The notes under the pieces: generated by a model
The model's database searches: none
Told to the model about the DNA's origin: nothing
What the model saw: the letters and a program-made list of their open reading frames with translations, nothing else
Part shown: positions 22,201-34,200 of the stretch, piece after piece
Layout: each line of letters begins with the position of its first letter
Numbering within the stretch: the first letter of the stretch is position 1
Position numbers and translations under genes: made by a program
Assembly (NCBI RefSeq): GCF_910592395.1
Contig: NC_088309.1
Location: forward strand, 15,502,599-15,566,598
Length of the DNA: 64,000 bases
Reading direction: 5' to 3'
From: Lineus longissimus
Taxonomy: Eukaryota > Nemertea > Pilidiophora > Heteronemertea > Lineidae

Positions 22201-25200
22201 ACTTATTGTCCGATTGTGCAGCAACAGGCTGAAGAGTCAAAACAAGATGCTATCCTCATGGAAAGTAGCCTTTCAATGGCAAATGGTGTAGAAGCGATAG
22301 ATATTTCGACAGATGCTCGCCACTGCTGGCGCAAGAATGCCAAATTTAGTGATGTTGTTTGCCTTGGCGACCAGAGCCACAAGGTGCTCCACATCGCTAC
22401 CATTTCGAAGACGGTGGATGATCCTGTGACACAAAGACATGAGCTGATCGGTGTGAAAGAGATTTATAAAGTACTCGATGACCAACAAGTTCCTGTACGT
22501 TATCACAGTCATGATCACAACAACAGCATAACAAAGTTTGTTACCGAGGAGAGAAAAGAAACACGAAACGCCGAAGACATCTGGCATACCACGAAGGGTA
22601 TTGCCAAGAGTGTAAGGAAGATAACGCAAGGCCCAAAAAAGGACATGGGGAAAAAATGGCATCAACAGCTAGCTGACAAAGCTGCGTCGATTAAGACGCA
22701 TGTGTACTGGTGCATTAAAAACTGTGACGCAGATGAACAGAAACTGAGAGCTGGGATTGGTAATATCATTGACCATTATCAAGGCAACCACAGCAAATGC
22801 AGCAAAGATTCGCGATGCCAGGAGGAACATTACGAGCCCTTGAAGAAACTGATTACGGACCCAGTCGCAGAGAAATTGCTAAAAGACTATCTCTACAAAT
22901 TGGACATATATAAAAGACCCCAAAATTATGCTGGATCAAAAGACACACTGTACGTAGAATCATTCAACAACGCCCTCCTCCAATTTCACGACAAAAGGAT
23001 TGTCTTTGGAGAGAGGTCCTACAAACTGAGGACAAATCTGGCTTTGATCGACTGGAACGCGAATGTTAACCGTGACCATACCTCCGTCAAATTTGTGTTT
23101 GATGCCAAGGCACCAAGGCGACAAGTGGGGAAGCCAGTGTTGGTGAAAAAAACTTATGACTACCGTGATGAGATTCTGGATAGGTGGATGCACACATCCA
23201 TGCACCCCCCACGCTTGGACTGTCCCATTCATAGTGAATTTGGCGGGCCTGTTCCAGGTTCAAGTCAGTAGATTGTAGATCACACCATGGCAGAAGAATT
23301 GAAGGTTGTTTCCCTTGCACTTACTACTGAACAAAGGGAAGCTATACATGCTTTTTTTAATTTCTATAATTGGGACTATGTTGAATTAGACCATCCTCCA
23401 AATGAGGAGAATCAAGCACTGCAAGATATACAGAATGAGGGGAATATTCAAGGAGATAATGATGAGCTGGAACCTTTGCCTGTGCCTGGTGGTGTAGTTG
23501 ATCCACCCCCACCACAACCACAGGAGGAGGACCATGAACTATCCGAACCAGTTATTGCTCCTGTGCCAGGGGCAGATATGTGCCAACATTGCAATTCTTC
23601 TCCATGTGTGACTACTCATCCACAAAGATGGCTGGGAAATGGACAAGCATCCAGAAATGGAAATAATGTGATCAGGAAACAACTTTACAAAAAATTTTGG
23701 AAAATGATGGAGGACCGGGGATCCTGGAACCATCCTCTCTATATTGGCAAAAAACAGCAGATGCAACAGCAGTATATGGCAGATGACCCATCAATAGTTT
23801 GGACATGTCGTGAAGTGATGCCAGATTGTGTTTTGGAGACTGTGAGAAATCTTTATCCAAATCCGCCAGGGATTCCATACATGGGCCATAAGTGGCAATA
23901 GGTTTCAGCAGCACTGATAGATAGACTACATTATTTTTTTGAGAAGGTGTTTTGGACGATTTTGAAATTTACAGTGCACTTTGACAAATTTGTGACAGTT
24001 TTAATTTTCGAGGATTCTAGGATTTTGCTCCTTGTTTCAATCATAGATACCATGGATATCTATCATAATACTTATGCGGATTAGCAAATATATATGCTTT
24101 AGAATTATAGAATTGAGTAGACTACCCTATCATAGACATGGATCATCTAAACAAAACAATATTCAGTAGGATTGTGACATCACATAGTTATAGACTTGGA
24201 TTATTAGTATCATACAATGTCCATTATTCAGTAGGATTAAAATATATATAATTCAGTAGGATAAGGATATATACTTATGGACTAAAGGATACAGAAAACA
24301 GACCAAAATCACTTTGGTAGGAAACTCTTTATTATGCATGATCTCCAGCATATCTAGTTCTTTCCTGCATGCTCACTCATGATTATTAGCCATGTGCTCA
24401 ATGTTTGTAAATAATGCATCACCAGGGCAATAACCAATCAGATTCAAGCTGGTAAATTCAACTTCAAGGCTTTTCAACAGTGCTGTGTAAAAAAGTTTCA
24501 TAATCTCATAACATAGACGATTTCTCAGGTTGATTTTAATACATCATGTTCCTATGTTATTCATAAGTGTCTGATATCAAATTCATTCAAATGTGTTTGA
24601 TAGTGACAAAGAATTTTTTTAAAACATTGTGAAAAGCCCAGGAGCTCTCTTCATGATGGTAACAGGCAGACATTTGCATGCTATCATCCCCTCCCACACT
24701 ATTTATACTCCAGGTGCCAGGCTGAGGGGTTATGCTCGCTTTGCGATGCTATTTTTACGACTTATTGTAGTATGAACTATCATGTGACGTAAAAATAATT
24801 TTGATTTAAAAATTCTATGTAAAAATCCTGAGGACAGTGTCGTGTCTAGGACTAGTAGTAGAAATAACTCAATGAAGACGTATGTTACATATAACGATGT
24901 ATTGTGATGGCTTCATCTTTCCAACCCCCCTGGTTACATCCTGTTCCCCACGTGGCGACACAACTTCACTCTTCATTTTATATACAGAGAATTTATACAT
25001 TGTGCAAACTCAATATAAAAAATTGAACCATGCCATCACTGACACATAAATTAGCGGCGACACAAGCACCACCCCGTAATGGGGAAACAAAACTAATCCT
25101 GTTCCACGGGTACCCGGATCGATATTTGGCGCGCGGATGGGTTTGGAGTTGATGTAGTACATCTACATAAAAAGGTACTTGAATTTTGGGATTTTGGCAT

Positions 25201-28200
25201 GGAAAACTCATTGAAAAGTCATGGAAAAAAGTATCTAACTTAGGGGAAGAACCCTGGTATAAGCGTTGAACTTATCCTTTTTCTCCTGAATATGTTTTCT
25301 GACAGTTTCCACAGCAACAGGTTCCGTCTTGGTGTGCAGTCCGGGAATATCGAGACCTGTGTGCATTTTCCTACCGTGCAATAACTCTGAAGGGGTAAAA
25401 CCCGTAGTCACAACTCACATGAGGAGTAGCACAGTAGGTTCACAAAAACTCAGGAAGGGCAACTTTCAGCTGTTTCCCATCACGCAATGCTGAGAAAATT
25501 GCATTCTCAAAAGTTTCATTGAATCTCTCGATAGCTCCATCGGCCTGGGGATTGTATACGGTAACACAGGTATGCTTAGTGTTTTTCCTGTGGCAGAAGT
25601 CCTCAAAGTAACCAGCCTTCGGCCCCAACGGCATGCAGCAGAAGTCCTTTTTTCTGCTGACCAGAAAACCTGTTCCTCTCATCTTCGACAGCAAGCAAGT
25701 AATTTGCAAACATTGATTTCCAAAACTTCCATTGGAATGTAGGTTTTCTGGGGGAATTTAGGAAAGGTGCTGGAAGAGGTACAGAGAAAGCCATGACGAC
25801 GAATAGTAATGCTCCAAGGAAGATTCAGCAACAGTTCTGTATGTAACATAGTACTCTTTAGTGTATGTAGGAGGACAGGCAAGTCTGTAGGGTCTCGCTA
25901 GCCAGTGGTGATCAGTTCTGGAGTGTACCCTCCCAAAAAACTAGTTCTTCAATCTCGAGTTATTACCATGGATACAGATGGGCCTACTCTATCCCTATTG
26001 CTACTTGTTCAAATGTAAATGTCCAAGGTATTTTGTGAAGGGGAAGCTCTGACGATTATTTGAGGAAAATACCAGTTTCTTCTGTGCACTTGCGCGGTGA
26101 GCAGGCCCCGCGTGCTATTTATGACTCAACAGGATGTTGACATAGACTGGTTCCTGTGAGATTGCACTTGTTTTCAAGGTCATGAAGGTATAATTTCGAG
26201 GGCAAAAAACTCAAAGTCAAACAAAAGCCGCAGCGACAGCCTAATCTATAAAAGATTGCAATAGTTGTCATTTGGCTTTCTCAAGGTGATGAGTAGATGT
26301 GTATGAAAATTTGTTTTCACCATCCTTGTTAATCTTGAAATTACATTACAAGGCATAAAGGTGAAATTTTTCAAATTTGTGTTGACATACAGGGTGTTTC
26401 ATTCATTGTGCTGCATCAGTCTATGCATGACTGTATGTCGAGATGACATTGAAACTTGGCCAGATGTATTCTACAAGTGACAAGCTATTCAGAAAGGTAT
26501 AGGTTTGGGTGAGAGTGAGATACTGCCAGGTCTACAGCCACTGGAACAGGGGTATGCATGAAATGACGTCGGGTCCTTTTTGGAGGCAGGTAGGCCTGGC
26601 CTCCGCACCGGCGAGTGAGACCTAGGACGTAAAGTCAACCTAGGAATGAGGTTGAAAACAGTACTTTCAGCACAGCGGCGGGAACAGTAGGAAATGTCTA
26701 CAAAGAGCTTGGGACAGTTTAAAAAACACATGGTCAAACATTTTTCACTTCATTCGTCATTTACAACACTTTCCAAGCATTGGAAAAGTGCCGGATGGAG
26801 ATCATTGGAGATTTTTTGTGAGTTCATATACATTACAGTTACATGCATTCTTGTCGCCAAAATATGTCGTATCTTGTAGTAGAAAAACTCAATAAAGACA
26901 TATGTAACAAATAACGACGTATTGTGATGGCTTCATCTTTCGAACCCCCTTGGTTACATCCCGTAACCGACACAACAGACAATATGTAGTCGTGCAGATA
27001 GATAGGATTAGTCTTCAATGAGATTCTTTCTTCTGTTTCTTAGGTACCATGGGCAAGCGCCTTGCCTCAATCAATGTGGACAATGTTGAAGATAATCGTC
27101 GTCATTATCGCCAGTTGCTCTTCTCTGCCGACAAGAGTGTTTCCGACGGAATCAGTGGTGTAATCTTGTTCCATGAAACATTTTATCAGAAGGCTGATGA
27201 TGGTACACCTTTCATCAAGGTTCTCCAAGACAAGGGCATGATTCCCGGAATCAAGGTTGATAAGGGTGTTGTTCCATTGGCACACACCACCAACGACGAA
27301 TGCACAACCCAAGGTAAGATTTTTAACTCTTTGGGGGGGCATTTTACTTAAAGCTACTTGAAATGTCCGCATTTTTTGGTCAGAAGAAGAAAACTGAAAC
27401 GGTCTCTGCAAGGACCTGAGAAATGTTCATCTGGAAAACTGGAATTTCAACTCAAAATTGCACGGGAACTTCCTGTAGAACATAACATGTATACAAGCCA
27501 TACACGAAACAATAGCTTGGTGGAATGACGTCATTCACGGGGAAACGTTAAAAAAGCGGCAGGGCGCTGGAAACGGAACGAAATCCTGTATCCCCCACTG
27601 AAACTACCTACATTTTAATATTCGCATTGTCAAGGACCAACACGTCATATGAACATGTCATTGGTGTCAGAAGAATTTTCTGTTGTCTGCGAGTGAGAGT
27701 AGACAGCTGAAATGTACATGAATCTACTCGTAGTTGCTCCCCTAAGCTGGCTCATTGTTTATGCAAGGGTTGTAAAACTGAATAAAAAGTTTTCTTTTGG
27801 TAGAATTGCAGGTCACCAACAAGGCATTTTAATTTGCCTCTGTAAATTTGAGCCCTATACTGTGTTACACGCAATGAACTGCTCAAAGGTATGTCTGATG
27901 CATAAGTACTTTTGGTATTGTAGGCTTGGATGGTTTGTCTGAACGTTGTGCCCAATACAAGAAGGACGGTGCCCAGTTTGCGAAGTGGAGATGCGTCTTG
28001 AAGATCAGCCAGCACACACCATCTTCTCTCGCCATGATAGAGAATGCTAATGTTTTGGCACGCTATGCAAGCATTTGCCAAGCTGTAAGTATGACATGTA
28101 GTAAGAGTGTATGTTTCTGAAACCTCGCTTGGGCTACTAATGCTTTCATTCAAACTTATACCGTGGCAACTTGTGACCCATCACAGTAAAACCAGGCACA

Positions 28201-31200
28201 TGTTGTTCATCTCTGCTGTTGTAAGCCTTTTGAATAGCATTAAATGACAATAATGTAATGAGTCTTTTAGTGCAATTCCGTGACACTAGTTCTCGCTAAA
28301 AGCACTTTTGGATATCATATTATTACCCCATTACGTCATTTATGTATTGAATCTGAGCTCATCAATTCCTTCAATTATCTTCTGGTGTCCTTCAGGCTCA
28401 TCTTCTGTGCGACATCCTCTTTGCTGAGACGGGGCACAATTTAAATTTAGATTTTTCCTTGTCTGTTTAAAGATTACTAAATGGCTGTTTCCATAAACTT
28501 TTAAAATGTTGCTGGGATATCGCCATTTTCTCATTTGGTTCAGTTTTTCCAGTTCATTGGCTCACCATAGGGGAGTCTATACAACATCGCAGTGTCCGTC
28601 ATCCATCATCGTTGTCTGTATCTTTTTTCAAAAACGGTGGCATGTTTCTTAACTGCTAGGGCTATGAACTTGAACATAACCCCCCAGGTCAGACCTCTGA
28701 GACAAGACCACCATTGATTTTTTTTAGCCTTTTAGCAGATAAATTGTCAATGTTTGACCGCGTCGCATCAAATACTGCGTGGGGTAGTGAATCTGAAATT
28801 TTGATATGATATTCCGGATAGTCGTGCAAGTAATGGTGAAATGTAAACTGGTAGTTGACCATGGACATTTTTTGCTTATCGACAAATTGGAGAGACGTTG
28901 ATATTTGCACTCTTTTCAGCCAACTGGCAGAAAATTCTCAAAAAATGCCCCTATTGCCAGATTAGCAACATCACGATAAATTTTTTCATCAAATAATTTT
29001 TTTAATATCTGCAGACTTGCCACACCAAATATCTTTCGAATACCTCTCCAAATATGCACTTGACAGTTAAAACCGGTTTATGCCTGTTTCGCCTATTCCT
29101 GTTTCGCCTACAAAATTCCTGTTTCGCCTATTCCTGTTCCGCCTATTCCTGTTTCGCCTATTCCTGTTTCGCCTATTCCTGTTTCGCCTATTCCTGTTTC
29201 GCCTATTTCCTGTTTCGCCTATTTCCTGTTTCGCCTATTCCTGTTTCGCCTACTTCCTGTTTCGCCTACTTCCTGTTTCGCCTACTTTCCAGTACCCCTA
29301 CAATAAATCGACTCTCCCACGGGGAACCTTAGGGATGCATGTCCATTTTATGGGGAAAATGTGAGGGGACAATTGGATGATGTTAACCATGTGATGACAA
29401 TTTGACTAATTAAAATAAATGCAATCAACTTTGTTAACAAACCATGCCATGACCGTTTTGAAAGAGTCACCTTGAAAGCGGGGACAGTCCGGGACTTATT
29501 TGACCATAGGACCATACTGACACACAGTAAAAACTTTCTTACTATTTTATTTCTTGCCTTTTAAAATAAGCTAAAACATAAGCCATTGTAAGCTATGTAT
29601 AATTTTCCAAAGTTATTCCGATTAGTACTGAAATAACTGACATGTCGCTATATCCATTATTTCAGACTTTATTCTTAATGTTAGCCTTTAACACTATAGT
29701 AAGGGACGGTTCATATTCCTACGTCTGTGGGGAGGTTAGTAATACATTTGAATAGGCGAAACAGGAATACACCTTAAAAACATACTTGCGTCTAATTGAT
29801 AGGTCTTGATCCTGCAACCTATGAATATTCCAAGGCTTGAAATAGATTTTTTCATGTCCTATGGCAGTTTTGCTTCTTGGGGTGTCCATTTGTATTGCAC
29901 TTTTGGGAATTGAGGAGCAATTTTTGCCAACCCATAGACAAGACTTTTCTAAAGTCCCTGCCATGTGCTTCTTCCGGGGCAATAACAAAGTCACATGGGG
30001 GAAATGGGACAGGACCATTGGCTGAACCAGTCTGGTCACTAATGTTATCGATGGTTATTGCCCTGGAAAAGCACATGGCAGGGACTTTCAAAACTTGTCT
30101 AAATATCAATGAAGAAACAAAGGCATTATGTCATATAATACGATCGTTTGAATTATTTCATTTGCTTTGTGTAGAACACAACAATATATAAAGTTTATAG
30201 AAGATGATGAAACAAAAACAAAACGAAAACACTGGTCCTGGTCAACTTGACCAATATTTCACCTAAAGATTAACAAAGCCTGGTTAAGGACACAGTTGGT
30301 AGTACACCAAGGTAACTGATAACAGGGCTAATAAGACTAGTATTACACAATGACATGGAGCTGCAGAAGAAAGACCAAAATAGATTGGAGAAACTGCTTG
30401 GAGTGGAGAGGGAGTGTGTCTAAAGATGTACTAGTAGATGATGATTATAAAATAATCTAATCTTCAGCATCAATGATTTTCTTCCCATCTGAGCGCCTGG
30501 CGGTACAGAAGAACACCTTAACAGTTTCTGAAGGATCAAAATGTGATGGGGAGGGACCTTCCTTCTTAATTCTGATCAGAGCTTCCAAACTGTCTGACCC
30601 CAAGCTGCTTCTCCAGTCGGTTTTGGTCTTGTTCATTGCACTGAAACACCTTTCCACAATTCCATTTGACATTGGGATTGTGCGCAGGATTTTTGGCTCA
30701 CCGTAGGGGAGTCTATACGATACCGCAGTGTCCGTCGTCGTCGTATCCTAGTTCAAAAACAGTGGCACGTTTTTTAACCGCTAGGCCTATGAACTTAAAA
30801 CTTTGTACACATGACCCCCTAGGTCAGATGACCCGTGACACTAAATTTCTGTCCGATCTGATTCTCTACTTGGCCACCAGGGGGCCAAATGTGGATATCT
30901 AAAAAGTGTGATATCTCGCTTATTAGTGACTTGTTTTCGATAAAACTTTTGTGGTAGGTACTCATAGCAAGGATACATCATATATCTTACGGGTTTTTAA
31001 TTTGATCTACTTTTCAAGGTCGCAGAGGTCAAATGGGGTGAATTGGCCGTTTGAGTGTAACTATGGCACGTTTCTCAACCACCAAAGCTATGAGCTTGAA
31101 ACTTGGTACATATAACCCCCTAGATCAGATAACCTCTGGTGCTGAATTTCAGCCTGATCTGATTCTTGACTTTGCCACCAGGGGGCCAGAACAGAAAAAG

Positions 31201-34200
31201 TAAGAAGTGCAATAGCCTGCTTATTAGCAAATTGTTTTTGATGAAATTTTTATCGCAGGGACCCCTAGCAAGGTTACCTCAGATGTTGCACGATTTTTCG
31301 GATTTGACCTACTTTTTAAGGTCGCAGAGGTCAAATGGCGTAAATTTGCCGTTTGAGTGTAACTATGGCACGTTTCTCAACCGCAACAGTTATGAACTTG
31401 AAACTTTGAACAAATGACCCCCTAGGTCAGTTGACCTTTTACACTGAATTTTGGTTCGGTCTGATTATTGACTTGGCCACCAGGGGGCCCTAACTCAAAA
31501 CTCAAAAAGTGTGATTTCTCGCTTATTACTGATTTGTTTTTGATAAAAGTTTCATGGTAGGTACTCCCAGCAAGGATACATCACATATCTTACGGGTTTT
31601 TGATTGACCCACCTTTCAAGTTCACAGAGGTCAAAGTTGAAAACTTTACCGTTCTTGGTACGTTTTGTCGTTGTTCAATGTAAAGAGTTTTAATTTTGTG
31701 TAATGATGCATCTAAGAAGCCACTATTTGTATGCCAAGTTTCAGCCAGATCGGAATTCAAATATGGCCGAAACTGCATGTTTTGTGGGTTTTTCCTCGTA
31801 TTGTGGCAATCCAAAGGTCATGAGTTCAAACCCCGGTCAAGGACAGCCAAAAATATTTTTATTTTTCATCTTTTCCTTTTTTCTTTTCTGAGTTCTATCT
31901 TACATTTTCTTCATTTTTTGATTTATTTGGTGCCATAGATTTAATTAGGCGGCCATCTTGGAAATCGTTTTTTGCCGATTGCTGTAGTGTAACGAGTGAT
32001 GAAATTGTTATGGTCAGGTGGATGTGTCTACATCAAATATCACCCTGGTTTGTTATTTGACCTACCTGTCAGGGTCACTGAGGTCTAAGTTAAAAATATA
32101 TTCACCATTGTCATGGAGTGGCACGTTTCTTCACTATCATTTTCACCTAGACTCTACAAGCTTGGAACCACAAGTCTCGGATTCACCACTTGGCCAGGGC
32201 CGGCTCTGAACTGGTCACAGATGCATGTATAAATTATGAGAGGCCTACATACTGTAGCACTTTCTGTAACTGTCTACTAAAAATACTTACGGTGAGCACA
32301 ATGGCCCCTGGCCGTTTCATTATCAAGTGATTCAATCTTGAGAAGTTGATATCTAGCATTATGTGGAGACGCTGCCATATTTCTGCTGGTTTGCCAACTA
32401 GCTGCTTCATGTCTTTTGGACACAAGACATTAAAATTCACCCGAATCCAACAAGAGGCAGAGCATAATGTTGAACTCCCCATCAGGTTCTTGTTCCAATT
32501 GAGCATGAGGATCTCCAGTAGCTGTGTCCGTTCGCTCAACATCAGCCTGCTCTTTTTTCAGAGTCTCCTCCAAACCAATTGGTGCTAGAACCTGAAACAG
32601 GAGGAGCCTTGCCATCTGCATCAATGTGGAATAATAGCAGTTTGAAAAAATGCCTGAGAGCAGCTTCAATCCTGTCGTTTCCAAAATGTGGGCATTTTTA
32701 ATGTTTTTAGTACAATGCAGGGTTTGTAAATGACACAAATTCACAACCAGTGCAATAAAAGTTTGGAAGATCATCCATAATTGTGAAATTAGCAAGTGAC
32801 TCGAAATTAGGGACCCCTCGAAAATAGGTACCACTGCCATATGTACAATACAGCTTTGGACATGTGCAAGCATCGTGCATGCATAAACTTCCACACCTCC
32901 AACCACACCCCCACTTAGGACCAATCGGATGAACGAATAGGATATGCTAATTGACGTGATTGATGACGTCGGCACTCAATAATAAATGCCAGGGCCGGTA
33001 TCGGCACCTGAACTGATAATGATGGCGAGCGCGAGTTTGTATATAATGGCTACAACTTAAAAAGTAGCGGAAATCAGCGAATGAATATAAGCAGATAATA
33101 TACATTCCTAGACGGGTGTCGAGAATCTGTCTGTTGCCTAGTTTTGGCGCAGGATATTCGATTTCTACGGCTTTTTACCCCTCAGCCCAAATGGGCTAGA
33201 GGGGTATTGTCGTCGCGTGCGCCGTCCGTCCGGGCGGGCGGGCGGGTGTCTGCTACTTGGTTTCCGTTGATTTCTAGGAGAACGGCTTTGACAAGCAATT
33301 CAATTTTTGGTATGTACATTGGGGGTGACGAGAGGAAGGATCCTTTTGAAAATGGGCTTGTTCCAATTATCAATATGGCCACCAGGGCGGCGTGTTTGAA
33401 ATTGGTTTCCGTCAATTTCGAGGAGAACCGTTTGTCCGATCAAATTTATTTTCGGTATGTACATTGGGGGTGACTAAAGGAAGGTTTGTCCGATCAAATT
33501 TATTTTCGGTATGTACATTGGGGGTGACTAGAGGAAGGTTCCTTTCGAAAACCGGCTCGTTCTGATTCTCAATATGGTCACCAGGGCGGTGTGCTTGAAA
33601 TCGGTTTCCGTCAATTTCGAGGAGAACCGTTCATCCGATCAAATTCATTTTTAGCTCAGCTGACTAAGTCAGCCGAGCTTGTCAGATAAGTTGTTCAGTG
33701 GCGTTCGTCTGTCCATCCATCCATCCATCCATCCATCCGTCCGTCTGTTAAACCCATGGTGCACATTTTGTAACCGTAAGACCTAGAGACTTCAATTTTG
33801 CATTTCTGGATACTTCTGGTCAAACTCTACTTTCAAAACAAAATTTGTCGCCATTCGACCTACTTCCTGCGAGCGAGAGTGCATGAAGGAAACTGGCCTA
33901 TATCGGCCTAGGAGCAGCAGAATTAGTCGAAATATGCTCTAATATTAAGATAAAATTCTTGAAAATCTATTTTATTGAGAAAAAGTTCAAAATTTTAACA
34001 GAAAAGGGCGCTACTTGCCTTTTAATTATTTCTGCCGATTCAAATTCCCGCCCGATGACGTCAGCCATCAATGAAGTCTCCTATTTGCCAGTTCTCAAAA
34101 CATGGCAGCTACACAACAAAAGCAGTAGCTCCAGGAATAAATCACTGTTCACTTCAGCTTCGTAATCGATTGTACCCCCACTTTATTGTGTTTTGTGTGG

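Larger units (their letters stand above)
19756..24718 (+). mobile_element. Element T, two-gene DNA transposon inserted in D1
   Basis: Family D sequence stops at about 19755 and resumes at 24719, and D2 shows the uninterrupted junction. The insert carries a transposase-like gene (20319-23271, itself split by B2) and a second small gene (23287-23901). I see TTAA at the left junction (19752-19755) but no matching copy on the right and no convincing inverted ends, so exact boundaries and superfamily stay open. About 800 bp of AT-rich 3' sequence follow the second gene, with three attcagtaggat repeats at 24160-24260. Confidence 0.6.
14060..24758 (+). mobile_element. Family D element, copy D1, host to three later insertions
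   Basis: It begins after TTTTT with ACCCTCAGCCCAAATGGGCT, which folds into a hairpin. The inverse, GGCTGAGGGGTTA, is at 24719-24733, followed by the 3' hairpin GCTCGCTTTGCGATGC. The interior has ~140-bp units with phrases such as ggtatgtac and caatatggccaccagggcgg. The element is broken by C1 (14321-16152), A1 (16707-19571) and T (about 19756-24718); D2 (33177-35800) gives the unbroken order for the last two. Non-coding. Confidence 0.65.
13297..27043 (+). other. Aldolase intron 1 (13.7 kb, mostly nested transposons)
   Basis: It runs from donor GTAAGC to acceptor TTCTTAG. The first ~760 bp hold no recognised element beyond a short family A scrap near 13436-13490. Then comes D1 (14060 to about 24758), with C1, A1/B1 and T/B2 inside it, then a Gypsy remnant (24855-26977). 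Confidence 0.85.

Noticed and set aside
29054-29364. Repeat-peptide ORFs (FLFRLF, CFAYS)
   Set aside because: Produced by the 15-bp minisatellite of element G.
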